Below are positions 1 to 7,828 of a DNA stretch of 20,499 nt, one piece after another (position 1 is the stretch's first letter; every line of letters begins with the position of its first letter). Below the pieces are notes generated by a model. The model made no database searches. It was given only the letters and a program-made list of their open reading frames with translations, and was not told the origin of the DNA. The stretch is from Prevotellaceae bacterium UBA4372. GTDB lineage: Bacteria; Bacteroidota; Bacteroidia; Bacteroidales; Bacteroidaceae. Made by a program: the position numbers and the translations under genes. The stretch lies in contig DGSC01000047.1 of assembly GCA_002391275.1 (NCBI GenBank), positions 1-20,499 on the forward strand, given 5' to 3'.

Positions 1-1
1 T

Positions 2-286
2 CACGGTTTCCTGCTTACCCCGAAAGGCTGGACGCTCTCTCCTGCATACGACATCAACCCAGGAGCAAAGTCACATCAATGCTTGCTTATAGACTCATAC
101 ACAGAAGAGTCGGACATCAACGCCTTACTCTCTGCAAGTGAGAACTACATGCTTGATCACCATGAAGCATCAGAGATTATTGAGGAGGTTCGTGTTGCTA
201 TCAAAGATTGGCGCAAAACCGCTACAGAACTGCAAATTCCCCAAAAACTGCTTGAATCTTACTCAATGCGATGGGATGAACTATAA
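2..286 (+). CDS. hipA: HipA-like toxin kinase, C-terminal end (partial)
   Basis: This is the 3' end of a gene that begins before the window; the open frame runs from base 2 to a TAA at 284-286, giving about 94 residues. The segment 'GWTLSPAYDINP' matches the conserved stretch near the end of the HipA C-terminal kinase domain (W-x-L-[SA]-P-A-Y-D). HipA proteins are serine/threonine kinases of type II toxin-antitoxin pairs; the known one phosphorylates glutamyl-tRNA synthetase and induces growth arrest. The catalytic part and any HipB antitoxin gene would lie upstream, outside the window, so activity cannot be judged. The first ATG in view (base 83) is internal and not the start. The family call is fairly firm; the substrate is unknown. 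Confidence 0.82.
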   Translation, partial: HGFLLTPKGWTLSPAYDINPGAKSHQCLLIDSYTEESDINALLSASENYMLDHHEASEIIEEVRVAIKDWRKTATELQIPQKLLESYSMRWDEL

Positions 287-324
287 ATATGGATCACAAA
301 CTGCACTTTTTTCGTAAAAAAGTA

Positions 325-353
325 TAACTTTGCCGCACATTTGAAACAAATGT
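325..353 (+). promoter_or_regulatory. Bacteroidetes-type -7 box and 5' hairpin in the 287-548 gap
   Basis: TAACTTTG at 325-332 fits the Bacteroidetes -7 consensus TAnnTTTG. Directly after it, ACATTTG (337-343) and CAAATGT (347-353) form a 7-bp stem with a 3-base loop, at about the expected transcript start. The -33 box is not convincing. The downstream gene starts at 549, so the leader would be about 210 nt. It holds other small hairpins, such as ATCC-ttag-GGAT near 380 and GGCGG/CCGCC near 423-456. Whether this is a long leader, a small RNA or coincidence is open. Confidence 0.4.
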
Positions 354-548
354 AGCGCATAAAGAAAAACGGGGTGACATCCTTAGGGATAATACAATCA
401 CACGAGCCTGCTCTTATGATGGCGGTTAAATGTAGTTGCACATACGAAGCTCCGCCCTGTATGACGCTTGCCTGGCTGAAAACTTTAATATCCGCATTTT
501 TATCCAGGAATAAGCAGAATAGAAATAAGATAACTGCAAGTTTGCAAG

Positions 549-836
549 ATGATAAAGAATGTTTTCAATAAGATTAAAACGTGGCTTCAGTCACTATCAT
601 TTCGTACTGGTGTGATAGTCTTGCTTAGCTGCATCCCCTTCTATATACTATCTTTTGCCCAAATGCTGCTTCCTATAAGTGCTGCGGCAATGGGCGTGTT
701 ATGGACTATACTTTTCGGATTGGCCAAGACTTGTCAGTATAGTGGCCTGACTATTCTTGGAGTTGAAGGCTACAATCGATTGAAGAATTGGATTAAACGA
801 AGAAACAACGAACCCAATAAGCTCCTTAACCTATGA
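549..836 (+). CDS. Small two-helix membrane protein (transporter-suffix-like)
   Basis: A 95-residue protein with two hydrophobic segments, roughly residues 19-44 and 47-72, followed by a basic tail (KRR) that should stay in the cytoplasm. The pattern 'FRTGVIVLLSCIPFYILSF', then a proline-containing turn and 'GLTILGVEG', resembles the short family annotated as transporter suffix domain proteins, which also occur as a tail on some transporters. The function of that family is not established. No transporter gene is next to it: upstream is the hipA end 262 bases away, and downstream is a hydrolase lipoprotein 164 bases away on the same strand. The coding call is good from composition and the family-like pattern; the family name is from memory and moderate. 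Confidence 0.65.
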   Translation: MIKNVFNKIKTWLQSLSFRTGVIVLLSCIPFYILSFAQMLLPISAAAMGVLWTILFGLAKTCQYSGLTILGVEGYNRLKNWIKRRNNEPNKLLNL

Positions 837-1000
837 TTTCACTTTCATGGAAGTGGAAGAAGTCTTTGGATATTAAATGCAAGCGCCACAAAACGATATT
901 GTTTTTCGCCTAACCATGGTCGAGCGCCATTCTTATAATTTCTACTTCGATATTTGAAATCTTTAATCTTTACGAATGGAATCTAATTAAAATAGTTGAA

Positions 1001-2161
1001 ATGAAACAAATTCTATCTTCAATGTTGCTCATGGCAACTTTGTTAACGGCATGCAACCCTTTGACACCAACTAAAAAAGAAGAAAATATGAACACAACGT
1101 TGCAATTGACTCAAGATTGGGACAAGACATTCCCCAAGAGTGACATGGTAGACCACAAGAAGGTCACATTCCACAACCGCTATGGCATCGAACTCGCTGC
1201 CGATATGTACATTCCGAAGGAAAAGGGAAAAATGAAGAATGAACTTTTCCCTGCCATTGCTGTCAGTGGTCCTTTCGGTGCCGTTAAAGAACAATCAAGC
1301 GGTCTCTATGCTCAGCACATGGCCGAGCGCGGCTTCCTAACCATTGCCTTCGATCCCTCGTTCACAGGTGAAAGTGGAGGTGAACCTCGTCGCATGGCTT
1401 CGCCCGACATCAACACCGAGGATTTCTTGGCTGCCATAGATTTCCTGTCCACACAGGAAAACGTCGATCCCGACCGCATTGGCATCATAGGCATCTGCGG
1501 ATTTGGAGGAATGGCTGTCAATGCGGCTGCTATCGACCCTCGCATCAAGGCGACCGTAGCCTCAACGATGTACGACATGACGAAAGTGAACCGCGAAGGC
1601 TACTTCATGAGCAGCGACTCACAGGAACAACGCATGGAGGCACGCAAGGCTATGGCTGCTCAACGCACCGCCGATTACAAAGCCGGCACCTACAAACGTG
1701 CTGGAGGTGTTATCGATCCATTACCCGAGGATGCGCCCTGGTTCGTCAAAGACTACCATGCGTATTACAAGACAAAGCGTGGCTATCACGAGCGTAGTGG
1801 CAACTCCACCGACGGATGGAATGTCATTGGTTGCCAATCATTCCTCAACCAGCCCATCCTCGATTATGCCAATGAGATAGAAACCCCAGTACTACTCATC
1901 CACGGCGAAAAGGCACATTCACGCTATTTCTCTGAATATGCCTTCGAGAAGATGACCGGCAAGAAGCCATTCGCCTCTTCTGTTGCAGAATGTGCCAATG
2001 CCAATGAAATTCCGACGGGGAAATATGCAGGCGATTATAAGGAAGGGAACAAGGAACTTCTTATCATCTCAGGCGCTTCACACGTTGACCTCTACGATGA
2101 TGTTGCCGGAGTGATTCCCTTTGACAAGATGGAACAATTCTTCAACGAAAATCTCAAGTAG
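1001..2161 (+). CDS. Alpha/beta-hydrolase lipoprotein with Cys nucleophile
   Basis: A 386-residue exported lipoprotein. The start at 1001 gives a type II signal peptide ending in the lipobox L-L-T-A-C, with Cys18 as the lipidated residue. The rest is an alpha/beta-hydrolase of the dienelactone-hydrolase/X-Pro-peptidase-like group. The nucleophile elbow reads GICGFGG, placing Cys166 where most relatives have serine. Glu303 ('LLIHGEK') and His361 ('GASHVDLYD') are likely the acid and base. The substrate is unknown. Relatives in Bacteroidetes often occur beside flavodoxins and CMD-cupin proteins; here such genes lie 5 kb away. Between the acid and histidine there is a segment of about 28 residues (322-350) that I do not recall from close relatives. 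The gene is followed by its own terminator, so it is probably the last gene of its transcript. Confidence 0.85.
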   Translation: MKQILSSMLLMATLLTACNPLTPTKKEENMNTTLQLTQDWDKTFPKSDMVDHKKVTFHNRYGIELAADMYIPKEKGKMKNELFPAIAVSGPFGAVKEQSSGLYAQHMAERGFLTIAFDPSFTGESGGEPRRMASPDINTEDFLAAIDFLSTQENVDPDRIGIIGICGFGGMAVNAAAIDPRIKATVASTMYDMTKVNREGYFMSSDSQEQRMEARKAMAAQRTADYKAGTYKRAGGVIDPLPEDAPWFVKDYHAYYKTKRGYHERSGNSTDGWNVIGCQSFLNQPILDYANEIETPVLLIHGEKAHSRYFSEYAFEKMTGKKPFASSVAECANANEIPTGKYAGDYKEGNKELLIISGASHVDLYDDVAGVIPFDKMEQFFNENLK

Positions 2162-2183
2162 CTGAATTTATATTTATATCGGC

Positions 2184-2241
2184 AAGAAGATAAGAAGATA
2201 ACTTTGTAGATTATGAGTTATCTTCTTATCTTCTTTTTTTT
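2184..2241 (+). terminator. Intrinsic terminator with 20-bp perfect stem
   Basis: The arms 2184-2203 and 2216-2235 are exact reverse complements over 20 bases, with a 12-base loop. The right arm runs into a T tract ending at 2241. It sits 23 bases after the hydrolase stop codon. The A-rich side on the other strand means it might also act bidirectionally, but no minus-strand gene ends here. Confidence 0.85.
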
Positions 2242-2354
2242 ACCTTATTTATAATGCTTCATATCTTGTGCTTCTTGTCTACTTTTGACTGTAAATCGCC
2301 AATATAATAGACAAACAAGCAAAGATAATAATGCAAGCCTACTAAACGACACAG

Positions 2355-2389
2355 AAAACGAGAGGCCGGACGCAAAGCCCGGCCTCTCG
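2355..2389 (-). terminator. Intrinsic terminator for the minus-strand peptide gene
   Basis: An 11-bp GC-rich stem: CGAGAGGCCGG at 2359-2369 pairs with CCGGCCTCTCG at 2379-2389. Read on the minus strand it is followed by four T (A at 2355-2358). It lies 23 bases past the end of the 61-residue peptide gene and probably ends the transcript that starts upstream of the large secreted protein. Confidence 0.75.
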
Positions 2390-2412
2390 CTATATATAAT
2401 AAGGTATCGCTA

Positions 2413-2598
2413 TTACTTGCTCCAGTCTTCATTCCAAACGTTGTAGTCGGAACGGGAGGAGGCGTCGTTACTCTTGACCCATCCTCCATCGCCACCAGAT
2501 ACGGTCTTGTCGCCATCAATGCCGAGTGACTCTGCCAATAATGTCGTGCCGTTGACAGCCGTGAGCTCTATCTCAGGAATAATATATGTCTTTTTCAT
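2413..2598 (-). CDS. Small Bacteroidales-type peptide of unknown function
   Basis: A 61-residue product starting 'MKKTYIIPEIEL' and continuing 'LLAESLGIDGD', then a Gly/Ser/Asp-rich middle and an acidic, aromatic end ('NVWNEDW'). Short proteins opening with M-K-K-x-Y-x-x-P-E-I and a 'LLAxSL' motif are frequent in Prevotella and Bacteroides, generally as hypothetical proteins. There is no classical signal peptide. It lies 89 bases downstream of a large secreted protein on the same strand, with a strong hairpin but no T tract between, and has a terminator behind it, so the two are probably co-transcribed. The GG pair near residue 35 recalls precursor peptides, but no maturase or exporter is nearby, so I do not call it one. 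Confidence 0.65.
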   Translation of the reverse strand: MKKTYIIPEIELTAVNGTTLLAESLGIDGDKTVSGGDGGWVKSNDASSRSDYNVWNEDWSK

Positions 2599-2652
2599 AA
2601 CTTAGATATTCAAATCTTTTTATCATTACTTGTCATTGTTATCTCTTCATAC

Positions 2653-2675
2653 CCCCTCTCTGATATCAGGAGGGG
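2653..2675. other. Strong hairpin between secreted-protein gene and peptide gene
   Basis: CCCCTC (2653-2658) pairs with GAGGGG (2670-2675), and CTGA (2660-2663) pairs with TCAG (2666-2669) inside, with one bulged T at 2659. Neither strand has a T tract after it, so it is a poor intrinsic terminator. It may be an RNA processing or stability element separating the two minus-strand genes. Confidence 0.5.
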
Positions 2676-2687
2676 TTGTGAGGCCTT

Positions 2688-5600
2688 TTACTTCACAAGC
2701 ATTTTCTTGCCGTTGACGATATAGAGGCCATGCTTAGGCTGAGTGACGCGACGACCGCTGAGGTCATAAATATCATAGCTCTCAGTGTTCTCAAAGAGGT
2801 TATGGATTGCGTCGGCATAATCAAAGTCGATGGCGAAGCCTTTGATGGAACTCTCCATCTTTGATCCTTCCATATAAGCGCGATTAGCCTTCAGTGTCGA
2901 GCCGTCCCAATGATAGAAGCCCACTGCATTATCAGCCTTGCCGAGGAAGTAGTCTGTAGCACCATTAACAGTCAGATCGGTGTAGGTACCTGTGAGTGCC
3001 GTCGTGGTGAGCGGAGCGCCATAGGCGGCATCTGCAGCGATGTTTGCTGTTGCCGAAGCACTCGTTCCTTTCAAGAATACAGGAGTTCCGGCCGGAACTT
3101 CAGTCATGGGCTCGGACAGCGTCAGACCTGTCTTGGCACTATTCAGCGTCAGCGTGTAAGCATTGCAGCCGTCGAGTGTGACTGTGAATGGCAGGCAAAG
3201 GGTAGCGTAGTAGTTGCCGTCGCCACCATTGTTGAGGGAGAGGGAGAGGGAGGTGACTTCTGTGAGATACCAGTTACGATATCTTGCATCGCCACCCAGG
3301 CTGCTACCGCGGTCAGCATTCGTACCGCCATCGTAGAAGAACGCATTGGATGACTTGAAGGAATATCCGCCGTTAGAACCGCCGTCGGCAAATACCACAG
3401 TTGATGCTGCATCGACTGTTACCCAGTTCCATGAGCTAGTACTCATGCCATTGGCCATGCCAGAACTGAAGTTGACAAGCTTCGTGCCATCATAGTAGAA
3501 GATGGTAGTGGCATCTGTGGCACTGCTCATGGCATACTTGTTGTTAGCCATGCCAGAAGCAAGGTAGTTGCCAGAGGTCTTGCCCTGAATGCGGTAGAAG
3601 CCAGTCAACGGAAGATTCAGCTCCAAACTACTTACTGCGCTTTCTAGGTTGCTCACGGCTGCCTGGAGTTCAGCTTTAGTGGAGCTTTCATTATTATAAG
3701 TAGTATTAGCAGCATTAAGAGCAGAAGTATAAGTGCTATTAGAAGCATACTGGTTCAACCCCGTTCCGAGGGGTATCTCATCACAAGCATCAATGGCATT
3801 CTTCAGCGCCGTGAAGTAAGGTGTCAAATCCTCGACTTTCGCAGTCATGGTAGCTGTAATGTCAGGATCGACAGCTACAGAGCTTTCGGTAAACAGCATC
3901 GGCACACCACCGTCACCATTGCCATCATACGTGATGACAGGACCGGTGTAAGTAGTGCTGACGGACATCGTGTAGCTGTTGCCGGTAGTAGCAATAGTCG
4001 CACGAACACGTACTTTAGGAGCTGCAATCTCATCGGCAATACCATCGTCAAGAGTGATGTAGGCTGGTGTGTCAGAGAAAATCCATGTTGCACCGTATGA
4101 TCCTTTACCCACGGAGGCAAACTGCTGCTTTCCTACATTATACATATAATAGTGGCCGTCCTGCTCTATGAATCCCCAGAGGTTGTTTACATTGGTGGCG
4201 TCCGGTGTCGTGCTGCCATACCAAACATATTCGGCATTGTCGTTGGTGGCATCAACGCTGCTGCTGTGTGAAGCGTCATAGACCATAGACCCACGGGCAT
4301 TCACGATGGTGTAATAAACATCTGTGCGGGGTGTATAGTTGATATTCTCTGTGGCAGTTGCCGTTGCTATGGCTGCTATCAGTGTGTTATAAGCGCTGAG
4401 ATAGTCGCCTGCGGCATCATCATGGACACCCTGGGCGGTCGTGATTGCGGCGCTAAGTGTAGCTGCTGCCGTGCTGTTGATATAACCCGGGTTGCCAGCT
4501 CCGTCAACCAATGCCTGGGCAGAAGCGATGGCGCTGTTGAGCAGGGCTTTATCGCTAACGGTTGCTTCTTCTACAACCCATTTGCCACCGGCATCTGCAC
4601 GTCCATTGGTTGAATCCCAATATCCGAGATTGCCGCCATTGCCTGCATCATTGATATAGCGATTTGTGCCGGTGAGGCTGCGCAGGTTGAAGCCGTTGCT
4701 GTTGGTGATGGCTTCCCAAAGTGTGGCCGTCGTCGCTGAAGGCGTATTGGTCTCCACGAAATTCGGGACAGATCCAGCGTTAAGGTATTTGCCATTGCCC
4801 TGGCCTTTGTTGGCAATATAGAGCGCATAGGGGTTGCCGAAGAATGCCCACTTATAGACATCAGTGCGTTCGTTGGACGAGTTTGTGGAGTATCGTCCAT
4901 TGCCGTCCTTTGCACTGTCGTCAGCGCGCAGGTATTTGGAGCCGCGGATGGTGGCATAGTACCAAGTGGCATCAGCAAAGCTCGTTGAGACGGTGAAGGG
5001 GGGAGCGAACGTGCAGGTCACGTTGATTGTGTTGTCACCGTTAGCCATGGTTTCATTGATGTCACTATATGTGCAATACGAACGTTGGAGCGAGCTTGGC
5101 AGAGCGGTGATGGTCTCGCCTGGGGTTGTAGCAAACGGGGCTGACGTATAAATCACGCCACTGGCATCAGAGATGACGTATGTGACTGTGCATGGATCTT
5201 TTTCAAGGAAGATCTTGAAGGAGGAGATGGCAATACCATTGTTAGGTGTACTTTGCGTAAAGGTAGTGCTTTGTGCAGAGAGACCTGTCACGGATAAGGT
5301 GTATTCCTGATCCGTTCCAAAGCTGACGGCTGAACCGCCTGCGGCAGGAGTCAAGGTCTGAGCTGCAGTCTGTGCCCTACCCTTGATTTCGTAGCCTGTA
5401 ATTACGTAACCGCTTTGGGCGGCAAGGGTGTAGGTGGCGGTTGAACTGCCAGAATAGATATAGCCGTTGGAAACTTGGATATTGTTAGCGCCTACCGACA
5501 AGGTTACTTGTGGGTCAGTTGCGGTAGATTCCCATCGGCTGGCCCAAGTTCCACCAGCATTTGTTGCTGTATAGGAGCCTGTACTCGTGCCGTACGTAAC

Positions 5601-6089
5601 GACATAATGCTCAACCTTCACTGTCAAAGCAAGGCTCTCAAAGTGAGCGTCGCTAGAGCTGGCAAGCGCAAAGGTTGTTGTCTGTGCATTGACGTCAACA
5701 GACAGCGGTGTGTCAAGGCTTGAACCACTGGCAACAGTCGTGCCAGAGCCGCCGGCAGGAGTGATGGTGATATCCGCCCCTGTTGCTGTACCATTGAAAG
5801 TGTAGCCTACGATGACATAACCCGAGGGGGCTGTCAACGTGTAGGTCTGATTGGAATAGATATTGCCATTAGCTGTGTTCATTCCAGTTTGGCCCTCGAA
5901 AGTAAGCAAGGGAGTGGACAAGTCAGAAGCTGTGGCTGTTGATTTCCAAGTGGGAGCCCAAGGATCGCTGGACGCCGCGCCGTTCTTCCAATAAACACCA
6001 TTGGCGGGTAGAACTGTCACGTCCGCTGCCCACGCTCCGCTGCCGCCCAACGTCAGCAGAGCAAACAAAACAAGTAAAAGTTTTCTCAT
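2688..6089 (-). CDS. Large secreted multidomain protein with C-terminal sorting-type signal
   Basis: A protein of 1133 residues. The frame is open to 6293, but the start at 6089 is chosen because it opens a signal peptide (MRKLLLVLFALLTLGG, cleavage after AWA about residue 21) just downstream of a good promoter. Residues ~22-157 and ~158-295 are two related modules, each with a 'GYVI.GY' core. Residues ~296-362 look like a MucBP/Listeria-type module. Residues ~363-508 and ~825-960 look like carbohydrate-binding-like folds ('FYRIQG...GNYLASG'). Residues ~511-583 and ~753-825 are helical FIVAR-like repeats. The end carries 'YDLSGRRV' and 'GLYIVNGKK', the short tail found on Prevotella surface and secreted proteins, probably a type IX secretion signal. 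No catalytic motif was recognised. A surface binding or adhesin role is inference. Confidence 0.85.
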   Translation of the reverse strand: MRKLLLVLFALLTLGGSGAWAADVTVLPANGVYWKNGAASSDPWAPTWKSTATASDLSTPLLTFEGQTGMNTANGNIYSNQTYTLTAPSGYVIVGYTFNGTATGADITITPAGGSGTTVASGSSLDTPLSVDVNAQTTTFALASSSDAHFESLALTVKVEHYVVTYGTSTGSYTATNAGGTWASRWESTATDPQVTLSVGANNIQVSNGYIYSGSSTATYTLAAQSGYVITGYEIKGRAQTAAQTLTPAAGGSAVSFGTDQEYTLSVTGLSAQSTTFTQSTPNNGIAISSFKIFLEKDPCTVTYVISDASGVIYTSAPFATTPGETITALPSSLQRSYCTYSDINETMANGDNTINVTCTFAPPFTVSTSFADATWYYATIRGSKYLRADDSAKDGNGRYSTNSSNERTDVYKWAFFGNPYALYIANKGQGNGKYLNAGSVPNFVETNTPSATTATLWEAITNSNGFNLRSLTGTNRYINDAGNGGNLGYWDSTNGRADAGGKWVVEEATVSDKALLNSAIASAQALVDGAGNPGYINSTAAATLSAAITTAQGVHDDAAGDYLSAYNTLIAAIATATATENINYTPRTDVYYTIVNARGSMVYDASHSSSVDATNDNAEYVWYGSTTPDATNVNNLWGFIEQDGHYYMYNVGKQQFASVGKGSYGATWIFSDTPAYITLDDGIADEIAAPKVRVRATIATTGNSYTMSVSTTYTGPVITYDGNGDGGVPMLFTESSVAVDPDITATMTAKVEDLTPYFTALKNAIDACDEIPLGTGLNQYASNSTYTSALNAANTTYNNESSTKAELQAAVSNLESAVSSLELNLPLTGFYRIQGKTSGNYLASGMANNKYAMSSATDATTIFYYDGTKLVNFSSGMANGMSTSSWNWVTVDAASTVVFADGGSNGGYSFKSSNAFFYDGGTNADRGSSLGGDARYRNWYLTEVTSLSLSLNNGGDGNYYATLCLPFTVTLDGCNAYTLTLNSAKTGLTLSEPMTEVPAGTPVFLKGTSASATANIAADAAYGAPLTTTALTGTYTDLTVNGATDYFLGKADNAVGFYHWDGSTLKANRAYMEGSKMESSIKGFAIDFDYADAIHNLFENTESYDIYDLSGRRVTQPKHGLYIVNGKKMLVK

Positions 6090-6134
6090 TTTAGTTAGTT
6101 TTGAGTAGTAAAAGTTAATTTCTGATTTCCGGGC

Positions 6135-6164
6135 CAAATTTAGGTAAAAAGTTTGAGATACAAG
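6135..6164 (-). promoter_or_regulatory. Promoter of the large secreted-protein gene
   Basis: On the minus strand CTTG (6161-6164) is followed after 18 bases by TAAATTTG (6135-6142), a full match to TAnnTTTG. This gives a leader of about 40 nt before the ATG at 6089 and supports that start over the longer open frame. A short inverted repeat ACTCA-tt-TGAGT at 6194-6205 lies just upstream and could be an operator. Confidence 0.7.
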
Positions 6165-6679
6165 CAAGAAAATCGGAAAAAAATGATGATGGGACTCATT
6201 TGAGTGCTGATATAGGCTCGATGACATTAACACAGGCTTTATGAAAATGTAATAGAAGCTCGTTAGAGTCCAACACCTGCTGGGGAGTGGCACTGGATGT
6301 TTAGCCGTCCGTTGTCACTCGTTCTTATGACATATGTCACCCCCATTGGCCATCACACAAGACTGCAAAGACGTGAGCCAATGGAAGTGGACACGTTACA
6401 GTTTAGGGACGGTGCCATGAACACTTAGGCGTGATGGCACGAACACTTAGGTGTGATGCCATGAACACTTAGGCGTGATGGCACGAACACTTAGGCGTGA
6501 TGCCATGAACACTTAGGCGTGATGGCACGAACACTTAGGAGCGGTGCCTTAATGCGTCACATCAAAAGGGCTTGTGGATAATTATGCAGCAGCTGCTATG
6601 CGGGTTTAGCAAAAAAAACAGGGAAGCGGTATGAGCAGGAAACGTTTGATTAAAGTTTTGCCCGTGCTACATGAATTCA
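6165..6679. other. Non-coding gap with hairpin and repeat array
   Basis: No convincing gene lies here; the open frames lack coding character. It holds a 12-base palindrome TGACATATGTCA (6328-6339) and a hairpin at 6343-6384 (CCATTGGC/GCCAATGG, extended inward by TCAC/GTGA). It also holds the tandem repeat at 6414-6545 and an A8 run near 6610. That run could serve as the T tract ending the minus-strand gene at 6680, though no clean stem precedes it. Confidence 0.6.
6414..6545. repeat. Six-copy 22-bp tandem repeat with alternating units
   Basis: Copies start at 6414, 6436, 6458, 6480, 6502 and 6524, each exactly 22 bases. They share the core GAACACTTAGG followed by ygtgat. Odd copies begin GCCAT and even copies begin GGCAC, so the array is really three 44-bp double units. 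GTGCCAT and ATGGCAC are reverse complements, so neighbouring units can pair. There are no spacers and no cas genes. A related 22-bp-period element is at 19527-19605. Confidence 0.9.
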
Positions 6680-7828
6680 TCATTGTATTTGATCATACCA
6701 CTCATCAGGAACAGGCTCCAACCATTCGTTGCTTGCCCCTTCTTGCACATCCTTATGGTAAGTCAAATGTTGGAACCATGAATCTCGTGCTGCGCCGTGC
6801 CAGTGCTTCTCTTCTGCAGGAATAGCGATGATGGTTCCCGGAGTCATAGGTACTGCAGGCTTACCCCACTCCTGATACCAACCTCTACCAGCTACGCATA
6901 TCAGCACTTGAACTTGCTTGTGATGGATATGCCAGTTGTTGCGGCAACGTGGTTCGAAAGTGACATTGGCCATGCCGCCTTCCATTTGTGCCAGGTAGCT
7001 ATTGCCTGTGAAGTACTGGGCATAGGCACTATTGGGTGCGCCCTGAGGCCAAACAGAGAAATCTACGGTCTCCACTGGATTATATGTTCCACCTAAGACA
7101 GCTGTCAATGCGCCACGAAGTCGCTCTGCCTCTGCCCCACCAACTTTAGCTTCCAACAGAGCAGGCATTTCCTTCAGGGCTTCGTCGCTTACCCCCATGT
7201 TCCTGGCTCCTGATACATGAGCTTTCAACTGCGGTTCGCAACCAGGTAATGCGGAAATAGCCGATACCGTCACCACCTCGCGATCGGCGAAGGTAAGGTT
7301 GTTGCGGGCAAAGATATCTCCGAAGAGGTGAGCCTTCAAATAATAATCGGTTTGAGGAGCAAAGGTATAGTTAAAGGGCTGCCCGCCACAGAGCTTTGTC
7401 TGAACTGCTGTACCTTGTTTTAGTGCATCGTAGTTCTTAGGCAGTGTGTCCGCCTCAAGCCCTTCGTCCAATCGAAGTCCAGCCTCGGTGCGCTCTTTAA
7501 TGACTTGCTGCAATGCCCCCAGAGCATTCAGTGAACGAGGGAATCCTGTGTAAGCATAAAGTTGTGAGAGAGCTTCTTTGGCCTCGTTCACGGTCAATCC
7601 TTGTGTAAATCCTTCATTCAAGGCTTCCTTAAGTCCGTCGAGATTTCCTTTTGCCTCGTTGGCTGCAATAACCACAAGAGCCTGTTGTTTTGTTGTAAGT
7701 GCCATGTCCTGTCCGTTTATTGGCAACGGCATCATGAAGAATGCCGTCAGCATAGTTGTTATTATTATTAAATCCTTCTGGCTTTTCCCTAAAACAGGAA
7801 AAACAAAATTACAAAAGTTCATTAGCAT
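6680..7828 (-). CDS. Carboxymuconolactone decarboxylase-cupin fusion protein
   Basis: A 382-residue two-part protein. Residues ~45-110 and ~165-245 form two halves of an AhpD/carboxymuconolactone-decarboxylase (CMD) fold. Residues ~275-360 are a cupin, with His300 and His302 (WHIHH) and His342/His344 (KHWHG) as likely metal ligands. In CMD proteins with peroxidase activity a CxxC pair is used; here the matching stretch 'LPGCEPQLKAH' has only Cys197, with His204 kept, so a thiol-relay activity is doubtful. A hydrophobic stretch ending at 'PINGQ' (residues ~20-40) looks like a signal peptide, but the first 15 residues are an odd leader and a start at 7753 is possible. It lies 153 bases downstream of a flavodoxin fusion gene on the same strand, a pairing common in Bacteroidetes. 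The substrate is unknown. Confidence 0.85.
   Translation of the reverse strand: MLMNFCNFVFPVLGKSQKDLIIITTMLTAFFMMPLPINGQDMALTTKQQALVVIAANEAKGNLDGLKEALNEGFTQGLTVNEAKEALSQLYAYTGFPRSLNALGALQQVIKERTEAGLRLDEGLEADTLPKNYDALKQGTAVQTKLCGGQPFNYTFAPQTDYYLKAHLFGDIFARNNLTFADREVVTVSAISALPGCEPQLKAHVSGARNMGVSDEALKEMPALLEAKVGGAEAERLRGALTAVLGGTYNPVETVDFSVWPQGAPNSAYAQYFTGNSYLAQMEGGMANVTFEPRCRNNWHIHHKQVQVLICVAGRGWYQEWGKPAVPMTPGTIIAIPAEEKHWHGAARDSWFQHLTYHKDVQEGASNEWLEPVPDEWYDQIQ

Noticed and set aside
374..571. 65-codon plus-strand ORF after hipA
   Set aside because: It overlaps the start of the membrane-protein gene, has no recognisable family and shows no coding character; it probably lies in a leader or non-coding region.
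2413..2598. RiPP precursor peptide
   Set aside because: The GG near the middle is suggestive, but no maturase, protease or exporter gene is nearby, and the N-terminus fits a common small-protein family instead.
4571..4978. 135-codon alternative-frame ORF inside the large secreted-protein gene
   Set aside because: It lies within a clear domain-bearing frame on the same strand and has shadow-like composition.
6090..6293. N-terminal extension of the large secreted protein
   Set aside because: The extension covers the promoter and would bury the signal peptide inside the protein.
6343..6384. Intrinsic terminator
   Set aside because: The stem is good but there is no T tract on either strand and it is far from the nearest stop codon.
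6414..6545. CRISPR array
   Set aside because: Units are contiguous 22-mers without spacers, and no cas gene is in the window.
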